NCBI GenBank assembly: GCA_030592425.1
Contig: JAUVJK010000055.1
Coordinates: 1-5,361 of the forward strand
DNA: 5,361 bases
Origin: Candidatus Moraniibacteriota bacterium
GTDB lineage: Bacteria > Patescibacteriota > Minisyncoccia > Moranbacterales > GCA-2747515
Direction: 5' to 3'
Shown: positions 1 to 5,361 of the stretch, piece by piece
Numbering within the stretch: the stretch's first letter is position 1
How the letters are laid out: each line of letters opens with the position of its first letter
Translations under genes and position numbers: made by a program
Notes under the pieces: generated by a model
Seen by the model: only the letters and a program-made list of their open reading frames with translations
What the model was told of the DNA's origin: nothing
Database searches by the model: none

Positions 1-76
1 CTGGATTTAAGATAAAAAAACGCAAAACACGTGAGCGTGAGCGTGAGCCAAAGAGATGTTCAAGAGTCTCAGACAT
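1..76 (-). CDS. Winged-helix/HTH-type regulator, N-terminal fragment cut by the left edge
   Basis: An ATG at 76-74 on the minus strand opens a frame that stays open for 25 codons to the window edge. The fragment starts MSETLEHLFGS, then has three Ser-Arg pairs, then VLRFFILNP. This closely resembles the start of a small winged-helix DNA-binding family I know from Patescibacteria, whose members begin with a LFGS motif, a basic stretch and a L-R-x-F-x-L-x-N-P helix. That family is usually annotated as a transcriptional regulator, so DNA binding in the cytoplasm is the inferred role. The recognition helix lies outside the window. No Shine-Dalgarno is visible; a TATAAC lies only 4 nt before the ATG, too close for a normal leader. 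The gene follows the amidohydrolase gene on the same strand after a 203-bp gap. The opposite strand is also open in one frame here (positions 3-113) but gives an unconvincing product. Confidence 0.66.
   Translation of the reverse strand, partial: MSETLEHLFGSRSRSRVLRFFILNP
31..48. repeat. Three tandem copies of a 6-bp unit inside the regulator gene
   Basis: GTGAGC is repeated exactly three times. Read on the minus strand as codons it gives alternating TCA and CGC, that is, three Ser-Arg pairs just after LFG in the regulator fragment. The unit is two codons long, so gain or loss of a copy would keep the frame and change only the length of the basic stretch. It may be a simple slippage repeat with no special role. 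Confidence 0.6.
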
Positions 77-95
77 AATAGTTATAGTTAGTGTA

Positions 96-127
96 ACAAA
101 ACAAAGGGAGTGATCTTTTGGGATCAC
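96..127 (-). terminator. Hairpin with T-rich tail between the amidohydrolase and regulator genes
   Basis: Read on the minus strand, GTGATC (127-122) pairs with GATCAC (115-110) around a 6-nt loop. A T-rich run of mixed sequence follows (109 to about 96, CCCTTTGTTTTGTT). This is the arrangement of a modest intrinsic terminator downstream of the amidohydrolase gene, about 150 nt after its stop. The stem is short (6 bp, half GC) and the T run is interrupted, so termination would be partial. It could instead be a 5'-leader hairpin of the regulator gene starting at 76. Confidence 0.35.
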
Positions 128-161
128 CGTTCATAAATAGACATTTTTATCTTTGTTTTTA

Positions 162-182
162 TACTATCAAGTGTACTATCAA
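162..182. repeat. Direct repeat of 9 bp at 12-bp spacing
   Basis: TACTATCAA occurs at 162-170 and again at 174-182. On the minus strand it reads TTGATAGTA twice, and the second copy runs into TATAAA (163-158), a possible -10 box for the regulator gene. No -35 box at proper spacing is clear, since the TTGATA copies lie 13 bp or less from it. Two in-phase copies near a possible promoter could be a regulator binding site, but in AT-rich DNA this could be chance. Confidence 0.3.
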
Positions 183-279
183 TGATAGGAAATATCAAGA
201 AAGCTTTTTTCACCCTATTTTAGCAACGAGACATCATTATTTCATACCTTGTATAAAGCTACCAAATAAGATGTTCTGA

Positions 280-1086
280 TTATTTTTTATCTTTTTGGGC
301 ATAAGTAAAAGCCTTTTTGATCGATCGACAAAGGAGGCGTGCCATTTTTCTCTGACTTGTTTGCGTATGCAGATGTTTCATATTCATTTCAATCACAACA
401 ATATCAATCTCCTGATTCTTCTCAAGTGGATAGAATGCGCCACCCTGAACATCTAATGAACGGAAATCCCACGGTTTATTGGCGTCAATACGCAAAGATG
501 TCTTCTCACGCAGTATATTCATCAACTTATGAGCCACATGTGAAGATTGATTATAAAGAATGCCAATATCTGTTTTACGCTCTTGTCCATTGTATAGTGG
601 ATAAAAAGAATGAATCTGCACAATAAATGCGTGTCCATGCTGCGCACAGATCTTTTCTGCGATCATTTGTCCATGTTCTTGATACGGTTGTGCAAAGTGA
701 GCGAAACGCGATTGTTCTTCTCGTTTCAACTTTGATGAATTGCCAGGCACAGGAATAATCACTTCTTCCCCATCAATCTCTGTCAAAAGTGTTTGTTTGA
801 GCGCACTTGCGTGAAAGGTATTCTCTGCTTTTTTTACACCGTTGATCTGTCGATTACAATCGATCACCAAACGAGATTGCGTCGTATAAAGATAACTCGC
901 ACGCAATAAGCGTGCCATTTCTTTCATCAGACTAAGAGCGCCAACATCATGGAGATCCTTTGCACCATCCAATTCACGTTTCGAAAGACCAAGACGATTA
1001 TACCGTCGCGGAATTCGTCGCGATCCATGTTCACATGTCAGCAGTAAATTGTTTATTTTCCGCGTCACACTATGAAAAGATTTCAT
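280..1086 (-). CDS. N-formylglutamate amidohydrolase-family protein
   Basis: The 268-residue product carries the marks of the N-formylglutamate amidohydrolase family (PF05013), whose fold is related to zinc carboxypeptidases. From the ATG at 1086, CEHGS is at 18-22 followed by IP, DCNR at 76-79 (usual RLVIDxNR), IHSF near 158-161 with DIGILYN after it, and IEMN at 232-235. The Glu-His pair of CEHG and the His of IHSF are the likely metal ligands by analogy with metallocarboxypeptidases. The textbook reaction frees glutamate from N-formylglutamate in histidine breakdown. No other histidine-breakdown gene is present, so the substrate is open and another N-acyl amino acid or small peptide is possible. 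The same frame extends to a GTG at 1143, giving 287 residues with a hydrophobic start; I prefer the ATG because a TATAAT lies inside that extension. The ATG lacks a Shine-Dalgarno. The gene diverges from the large membrane-protein gene. Confidence 0.82.
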   Translation of the reverse strand: MKSFHSVTRKINNLLLTCEHGSRRIPRRYNRLGLSKRELDGAKDLHDVGALSLMKEMARLLRASYLYTTQSRLVIDCNRQINGVKKAENTFHASALKQTLLTEIDGEEVIIPVPGNSSKLKREEQSRFAHFAQPYQEHGQMIAEKICAQHGHAFIVQIHSFYPLYNGQERKTDIGILYNQSSHVAHKLMNILREKTSLRIDANKPWDFRSLDVQGGAFYPLEKNQEIDIVVIEMNMKHLHTQTSQRKMARLLCRSIKKAFTYAQKDKK

Positions 1087-1129
1087 TATCGTTTTTAAAG
1101 TCAAAAAAATTAATAAGATCAATTTTATT

Positions 1130-1158
1130 ATTATACACCTCACAAATCAATTCAAAAA
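1130..1158 (-). promoter_or_regulatory. Probable promoter of the amidohydrolase gene
   Basis: On the minus strand a perfect TATAAT is at 1135-1130. The -35 side is poor: TTTTTG at 17 bp spacing (1158-1153), or TTGAAT at 14 bp. Transcription would start near 1122, leaving a leader of about 36 nt before the ATG at 1086. This would put the alternative GTG at 1143 outside the transcript, which supports the shorter protein. Confidence 0.4.
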
Positions 1159-1190
1159 GGATCTTTTCGCTGACCTGAATATGCTCTATA

Positions 1191-1224
1191 AAGAATAGTA
1201 CCATCTATAGATGGTACTATTCTT
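1191..1224. repeat. Perfect 34-bp palindrome in the divergent spacer
   Basis: AAGAATAGTACCATCTA (1191-1207) is followed with no gap by its exact reverse complement (1208-1224), 17 bp per arm. Weaker complementarity flanks it: CTCT at 1184-1187 with AGAG at 1225-1228. Neither side has a T run, so it is not a usual terminator. It lies between the promoters of two divergent genes, about 55 bp from the -10 box of one and 115 bp from the -35 box of the other. Possible roles are a binding site for a dimeric regulator, a recombination or chromosome-structure site, or a remnant of a small repeat element. The palindrome is certain; its function is not. Confidence 0.9.
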
Positions 1225-1338
1225 AGAGGTCTACATGATAAATTCATCTGTGCAAAGGTGCCTCTATGCAAAATATGAGTCTAATAATACTTCTTCTATT
1301 TTTTATGAAGCATGTAGGCACTAAGGATATCCAACGTC

Positions 1339-1367
1339 TAGTCAATTTTCCCAGTTCACGCTATAAT
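1339..1367 (+). promoter_or_regulatory. Promoter of the PP2C-like/propeller gene, nearly leaderless
   Basis: TAGTCA (1339-1344, four of six matches to TTGACA) is separated by exactly 17 bp from a perfect TATAAT (1362-1367). A start 7-9 nt downstream falls at A1374 or A1376, only 6-8 nt before the ATG at 1382. There is no room for a Shine-Dalgarno, and the short stretch before the ATG has none. This is the spacing expected for leaderless or near-leaderless mRNA. Confidence 0.6.
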
Positions 1368-1381
1368 GAAAGCACAACTTT

Positions 1382-3712
1382 ATGGTAGCTAAAAAATATA
1401 AAAAAGCTCAAAAACGTGGCGATATCGAGATTCGAACGTCTGATATTTTTGTCGTGAATGCACAGAAATATCGACCCTATATCGAATCTTTCAATGAAAC
1501 GCCATCAAACTTCACAAAGCAGAAAATGGGAACATTGCTTGGCTTCTTTTATATTTCCGATTTTTCTCAAGAATCAGCAAATGTTGTCAATTTTCTCACA
1601 TCAGCTGTTAAAAAAGAATATTTCGCTAATACTCGTCGCGGTGTTACAGATAGTTTTGAAGCGGCATTGCACCATGTTAACTGCGCTCTTGCTGAGATCG
1701 CAAAAAATGGGAACATTGGGTGGCTTGGCAATATCGATGCCGCACTCTGTATCATTGATCGACACATGATCCATTTCAGTGTCACCGGAGAAGCACGTAT
1801 CCTCCTCATCCGTGATGATATGGTCACAGACATCAGCGAAGGTCTTGCGTCGGAAGAAGCAGCTGAACATCCCCTCAAAACATTTGCAGATATTGCAAGT
1901 GGTAAACTCAAAGAAAATGACAAAGTAATTATCGCAACGCCAGAACTCTTCTCGCTTTTCTCGATCGAAGAGCTTGAGAAAAATGCCTCTCGTTTCTCAC
2001 ATGAAAAATTTATCCAATTTGTTAATACAGCGCTTGTTAATGAATGTAATGTTGCCGGTGCATTTATCTTCGATGTTTATCAAAAAGAAACAGCGCCGCC
2101 AGCAATTCGCACAAGTAACACTGAACCAAAGGAGGAGACAAAAACTGAGATCGGTAATGTCTTTGGCTCGAAAGACTTTCAAAAACAACAGCAGAGCTCC
2201 CATGACCATAAAAATACTCACGACACTCCATCCATTTCCGCCCCAAAAAGAAAAGGACTATCGGGGGAAAAAGATCAAATACCTGGCCATATCTACATCA
2301 CAGGTGAAGATGACAACACAGGAGATACACCATTAACACCGTTCATGTCCCATATCAAAGATTTCTATGAGGATACCAAGCATGCTACAAAAAAAACATC
2401 ACAAAGTGCCTATACTTCATCAAAGACCACTGCCAAAAATACATTCCAAAAGGCAGGTCGGCATGCCTCTCTCCTCTTTAAAAAGAACACTGCACTTCTT
2501 GCCAGAAAATTTACGAAAACGCCACAAGAAAACGCAATCCAGGAACACGAAGAAGACTCTTATACGCCGACGTCACTTCCGTCGGAAAAGCTCAATAATG
2601 AATCATCGTTTACTTTTGTTACACGTGTCAAACGCGCAGTCTTACATATCGTCTCTTTGATCAAAAAACTAATCAAACAGATCTTGGGAAGTCTTAGTGG
2701 CCTTTTTCACAAAGAAAATAAAAGAACATCAAAAACAGTGCGACAGAGTACGTCGTCACATCGCACCTCAAAGATCACGCGCATCTATCACGACTTATCT
2801 GCACGTCAAAAATATGCTGCCCTCGCCATCATCCTCGCAATCGTCTTAGTGCCATTATTGATTCATAAACTTAGTGGACTCATACAAAAAGAAGAGACTG
2901 AAGAAATTGTTACAGAAGAAGTATTCGAAGAGTCGATCACAAACATTGATCAGCCATCATCTGATCAGACGATTGATGATGGTAACACACTTTTCACAAA
3001 AGACGGCGTTACAAATATTCATGCGCTTGATGACATCATCCTCACAACAACCGATACAGCAGTTATACTCTGGGCAGATGGTGAGCAGAAAGATTTCATA
3101 TTGCCGAGTGATGCAGGAACGATTCAAAACACAACGATCATGAGCGATCTCAATCTCCTTTTCATCCAGACAGATAAGAATAAGCTCTATGCATTTAGCC
3201 CTGTTGATCAAAAATTCACAGAGAATAGTGTCGACTTCCCAGAAACAGTCTCAGACATCGAAACGTACTCCACGTATCTCTATGTCACAGATGCTAGTGA
3301 AAAGCAGATCTATCGCTATCCACGCGTCGCAAATGGCTTCGGCGACCGTAGCATTTGGCTCAAGAAGAATACAGATGTTGATTTTGCAAACTTTGTCGAT
3401 ATGGCTGTCGATGAAGATCTCTATATTGCAACAAATGCAAAACTCAACAGTTATTCTAAAGGTGAAAAAAATGATACCAGTTTTGATACTAGTGATGCTA
3501 CAATCGCATATCTCTCGAGTGTGCAAGATGCAACATACATCTATATCCTCGATCAAGAAAATACCCGCCTCCTCCAGATTACCAAAGATGGCTCACTCGA
3601 CAAAGAATGGGTTCACAAAGATTTTGCAGACGCAAAAGGATTTTCAATCGATGAAGAAAACAACAAAGCCTTCTTCACTATTAGTAATGATGTGAAAGAA
3701 TTTACTTTATAG
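1382..3712 (+). CDS. Membrane protein: degenerate PP2C-like domain, one TM helix, outside beta-propeller
   Basis: This 776-residue protein has four parts. Residues ~48-232 follow the order of a PP2C/SpoIIE-type phosphatase: GFFYISD near 54-60, TGEAR at 135-139 in place of VGDSR, DKVIIATPEL at 180-189 in place of the TDGL motif, and ECN at 221-223 in place of the final Asp-Asn. The TDGL and final metal-binding Asp appear to be Pro187 and Cys222, so it is probably inactive and may act as a binding or sensor module. Residues ~235-470 form a polar Lys/Ser/Thr-rich linker with a basic amphipathic stretch at ~411-442. A membrane helix spans ~478-496, with basic residues before it and an acidic run (503-517) after it, predicting the N-terminus inside. 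Residues ~535-776 hold five or six blade-like repeats, each with short beta strands, ending exactly at the C-terminus. An in-frame TGA at 1367-1369 makes ATG 1382 the first possible start. The ligand is unknown. Confidence 0.78.
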   Translation: MVAKKYKKAQKRGDIEIRTSDIFVVNAQKYRPYIESFNETPSNFTKQKMGTLLGFFYISDFSQESANVVNFLTSAVKKEYFANTRRGVTDSFEAALHHVNCALAEIAKNGNIGWLGNIDAALCIIDRHMIHFSVTGEARILLIRDDMVTDISEGLASEEAAEHPLKTFADIASGKLKENDKVIIATPELFSLFSIEELEKNASRFSHEKFIQFVNTALVNECNVAGAFIFDVYQKETAPPAIRTSNTEPKEETKTEIGNVFGSKDFQKQQQSSHDHKNTHDTPSISAPKRKGLSGEKDQIPGHIYITGEDDNTGDTPLTPFMSHIKDFYEDTKHATKKTSQSAYTSSKTTAKNTFQKAGRHASLLFKKNTALLARKFTKTPQENAIQEHEEDSYTPTSLPSEKLNNESSFTFVTRVKRAVLHIVSLIKKLIKQILGSLSGLFHKENKRTSKTVRQSTSSHRTSKITRIYHDLSARQKYAALAIILAIVLVPLLIHKLSGLIQKEETEEIVTEEVFEESITNIDQPSSDQTIDDGNTLFTKDGVTNIHALDDIILTTTDTAVILWADGEQKDFILPSDAGTIQNTTIMSDLNLLFIQTDKNKLYAFSPVDQKFTENSVDFPETVSDIETYSTYLYVTDASEKQIYRYPRVANGFGDRSIWLKKNTDVDFANFVDMAVDEDLYIATNAKLNSYSKGEKNDTSFDTSDATIAYLSSVQDATYIYILDQENTRLLQITKDGSLDKEWVHKDFADAKGFSIDEENNKAFFTISNDVKEFTL

Positions 3713-3724
3713 CAATAATGCTAT
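3709..3724 (+). terminator. Small hairpin on the stop codon of the propeller gene
   Basis: ATAGCA (3709-3714) pairs with TGCTAT (3719-3724) around a 4-nt loop. The stem includes the TAG stop. It is only 6 bp, AT-rich, and no T run follows, so it is at most a weak terminator or a 3'-end stabilising hairpin. No better terminator for the gene is visible nearby. Confidence 0.22.
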
Positions 3725-4391
3725 TGATCATAGTTAGCTTTAGATAACAAATTTTATAAACTTCTCATAGATTATTTCAGCATACTTCTTTGCTCAAATA
3801 TTCTAAACTTAAATATTTTCCAATGCCTATCTTAGCATACAAATAACAGTACTAGAATGGGTCATCTAGAAAGAATTCTAAGAAAATAATGTAATGCATC
3901 TCCTATGACCGATAGAATGATGTATTCACAATCTTTTAGATACCAGTGCTACCCTTCTAGTACTAATGTAGATTATTTCATGTAAATAAATTTTCTACGA
4001 GAAAAACTCTTTGATTCGTCAATTTCTAAAGATAACGACCTCAAGTATTTCAAAGAGAATATTCTACTAAAAAAACTACTATTGAGTCACGTTTCTTTAG
4101 TAATAATTTTGATTATAGGATAAAACTTTCTTAAATCTGTGACCACATCACCGCAACGTTTTATAATTAAATACGAAGATTACATAAAATTGCACAAAGT
4201 GTTTCAGTAAAGAAAATTATCTATCATTCTTCTCTCTACTGAGCAATTGATCAAATGTAATGGTAAAAGCCAGTCAATCAGTAGTTAATTAATAAACTTG
4301 AAATCCACTAGATTATGATTCAATACTCAATTATTTACAAAAAAACTTGTGCAGATTAGTTGATAAAACTATCCTTAAAACAACAAAAAAA
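3713..4391. other. AT-rich convergent spacer of 679 bp without a supportable gene
   Basis: This stretch separates two genes that point at each other. Its GC content is about 23% at its left end, against 40-47% in nearby coding DNA. Reading ATG starts on both strands gave only frames of 26 codons or fewer, with no ribosome site and no recognisable product. No tRNA-like cloverleaf or CRISPR-type repeat was seen. It does contain a long-distance inverted repeat (3848-3964), a 12-bp direct repeat TAGATTATTTCA at 3768-3779 and 3969-3980, and a smaller inverted repeat (TACTAAA 4065-4071 with TTTAGTA 4096-4102). It could be a decayed gene, a host for an AT-rich structured RNA, or simply spacer. Confidence 0.7.
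3848..3964. repeat. Long-distance inverted repeat in the AT-rich spacer
   Basis: AGTACTAGAA (3848-3857) is the exact reverse complement of TTCTAGTACT (3955-3964). After one unpaired T (3858), GGGT (3859-3862) pairs with ACCC (3951-3954), making 14 pairs with one bulge around an 88-nt interior. Inside it, GGTCAT (3860-3865) can pair instead with ATGACC (3905-3910), overlapping the inner arm, so two alternative folds are possible. The arms could be ends of a small decayed element or the base stem of an RNA. Confidence 0.5.
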
Positions 4392-4420
4392 TTAGTTACA
4401 ATCACAACCAGGAACACTAA
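4377..4420 (-). terminator. T tract right after the pilin-peptidase gene
   Basis: On the minus strand the stop codon TAA (4394-4392) is followed at once by seven T, then GTTGTTTT, down to 4377. A weak 5-bp stem overlaps the gene end: TTAGT (4420-4416) with ACTAA (4396-4392), with a 19-nt loop. The T tract is what an intrinsic terminator would have, but the stem is poor, so only the T tract is firm. Confidence 0.28.
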
Positions 4421-5361
4421 AATGCACATGATTAGTCGCTCTCTCATCTTTAGAATAAGCATAACCACAATCTTTAGCGGCTACCATTATTTCACCATAA
4501 CTATCGCCACTCGTTGTAGAAATATCAACAGCACAAGACACACCTCTCTGATCTTTTCCGCCGTAATGACAAGAATTTTTCACATGATCGCATGGTGGTT
4601 TTGAATAATTACTCCCCTGACATCGTGACAAGTTATTGACAGCATCATCATCGGATATACTATTTATTCGCGCACTTGGAAGATTACCATGCAAACAAGA
4701 AAGAAAATCACCTAATTCTTCTGAAACATCTTTGCACTGATCTTGATTAATATTTCGAACTTCCAAACCTTGACAACTACCTTTATTTACATCTGGGTTT
4801 GATGGTGGTAACGGTTGCTGTGGATTTGGGACAAAGGGAGTATTAGATGGATAAGAATTACTACTATTAAGTGTGTATTTCAATCCAGTAACACTCTCCA
4901 AATTGATCTTGACGAGGTCTGGATTGATCAAATTGAGAAGTACCCATGTAAAGAGCACTATCACTAGACCAAGGAGAGCATCTCTGATGATCTTTTTTGC
5001 CGTTCCCGCAGCTGCCTGATTGCCAGCACTCGTCATATACATGAAGCCACCAAGTGTCAACATCAAAAGTGCAGCGATACCAACAGTCCATATCAGAAAC
5101 TTATAGATCATCTGGATATAATGAACAAAACTCCCATCCGTATCACCCGCAAAGATCGGCTCGAGGGGTATGTATTTAAAGTTTGATTTTGGAGGCTCAG
5201 GATTAGCCTTATTACAGCAACTGTAGCCATAAATTTTCTTTATGAGCAAATCTGGTCCACATGTTAATATCTCACCATTGAGTTTATCACACTCCAATCT
5301 TGCCATTGCAGCTTCATCACCACAACAATCCAAAACATGAACACCGCCATGTCCCGTTATC
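4392..5361 (-). CDS. T4SS pilin-like domain fused to an M15-type peptidase-like domain; 5' end outside the window
   Basis: The frame is open to the right edge; the true start and a likely signal peptide lie outside. Numbering from the in-frame TTG at 5333, residues 1-66 are cysteine-rich (C3, C4, C15, C25, C39, C40). Residues ~68-146 match the two-helix T4SS pilin domain of Patescibacteria (PF18895-like): helix ~75-100 ending LTLGGFMYMTSAG, an Ala/Lys loop, helix ~118-137, then NLINPDL. A Pro/Asn/Ser linker (~155-185) leads to a cysteine-rich C-terminal domain. There LPSARINSISD, SCHYGG, AVDI and HVHF occur in the order of the M15 (VanY / D-Ala-D-Ala carboxypeptidase) fold. Likely zinc ligands are H256, D270 and H302 or H304, with E297 a candidate catalytic acid. 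Inferred role: a membrane-anchored peptidase outside the cytoplasm, cutting peptidoglycan or a surface peptide, perhaps opening the wall for a secretion or pilus machine. Disulfides are likely. The pilin assignment is strong, the peptidase moderate. Confidence 0.8.
   Translation of the reverse strand, partial: ITGHGGVHVLDCCGDEAAMARLECDKLNGEILTCGPDLLIKKIYGYSCCNKANPEPPKSNFKYIPLEPIFAGDTDGSFVHYIQMIYKFLIWTVGIAALLMLTLGGFMYMTSAGNQAAAGTAKKIIRDALLGLVIVLFTWVLLNLINPDLVKINLESVTGLKYTLNSSNSYPSNTPFVPNPQQPLPPSNPDVNKGSCQGLEVRNINQDQCKDVSEELGDFLSCLHGNLPSARINSISDDDAVNNLSRCQGSNYSKPPCDHVKNSCHYGGKDQRGVSCAVDISTTSGDSYGEIMVAAKDCGYAYSKDERATNHVHFSVPGCDCN

Noticed and set aside
3..113. Plus-strand open frame at the left edge with a Lys/Arg/Glu-rich product ending in TGA
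   Set aside because: The same bases on the minus strand give a recognisable regulator N-terminus starting at an ATG. The plus-strand product has no family pattern and its repeats come from the GTGAGC tandem.
339..626. 95-codon plus-strand frame opposite the amidohydrolase
   Set aside because: It is a shadow on the opposite strand of a gene with clear family motifs. Its product has no recognisable domain.
1235..1324. 29-codon plus-strand frame after the palindrome, preceded by AGAGGT 4 nt before its ATG
   Set aside because: The ribosome-site-like match lies close to the palindrome edge and could be chance. The product is not recognisable, no good promoter precedes it, and other genes here do not use such sites. 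It could be a leader peptide, but I cannot support it.
1567..1923. 118-codon minus-strand frame opposite the PP2C-like domain
   Set aside because: It lies wholly within the coding strand of the large gene and its product is low-complexity and rich in Ser/Ala/Arg, as expected for an antisense shadow.
3905..3985. 26-codon plus-strand frame in the AT-rich spacer
   Set aside because: It has no ribosome site or promoter, its length is within chance for this DNA, and its product has no pattern.
4011..4022. TTGA-TTCG-TCAA mini-hairpin with a UUCG-type loop
   Set aside because: The stem is only four pairs, mostly A-T, and cannot be extended, so it is not a meaningful structure on its own.
5331..5333. 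TTG as the start codon of the pilin-peptidase gene
   Set aside because: The frame stays open upstream to the window edge, and such proteins need a signal sequence, which is not present after the TTG. The true start most likely lies beyond the window.

Overview
The window looks like chromosomal DNA of a Candidate Phyla Radiation bacterium (Patescibacteria). Three things suggest this. The protein at the right edge has the two-helix type IV secretion pilin domain common in that group. The fragment at the left edge starts like a winged-helix regulator family I associate with these genomes. The large central protein joins a worn PP2C-like domain to an outside beta-propeller. Genes are about 40-47% GC and some spacers only about 23%. 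Complete reading frames end in TAA or TAG, and nothing requires a changed genetic code. The assignment rests on recalled family patterns, not on a search.

Layout, left to right: (1) the first 25 codons of a minus-strand winged-helix-type regulator, running off the left edge; (2) a 203-bp spacer with a hairpin followed by a T-rich stretch and a short direct repeat; (3) a minus-strand N-formylglutamate amidohydrolase-family gene; (4) a divergent spacer with a perfect 34-bp palindrome and a good promoter ending almost on the next start codon; (5) a plus-strand 776-residue membrane protein with a degenerate PP2C-like domain inside, one membrane helix and a propeller outside; (6) a 679-bp AT-rich convergent spacer with no gene I can support but with a long-distance inverted repeat; (7) a minus-strand gene cut by the right edge, with a cysteine-rich segment, a two-helix T4SS pilin-like domain, a Pro/Asn/Ser linker and a C-terminal M15-type zinc-peptidase-like domain.

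The two best-supported themes are the cell envelope and zinc-hydrolase folds. The pilin-peptidase fusion would hold a possible cell-wall peptidase outside the membrane, and the central protein would link an outside propeller to a probably inactive phosphatase-like domain inside. No shared operon joins these genes: the central gene diverges from one neighbour and converges on the other. None of the three visible gene starts has a convincing Shine-Dalgarno sequence, and the central gene appears to make a nearly leaderless mRNA.
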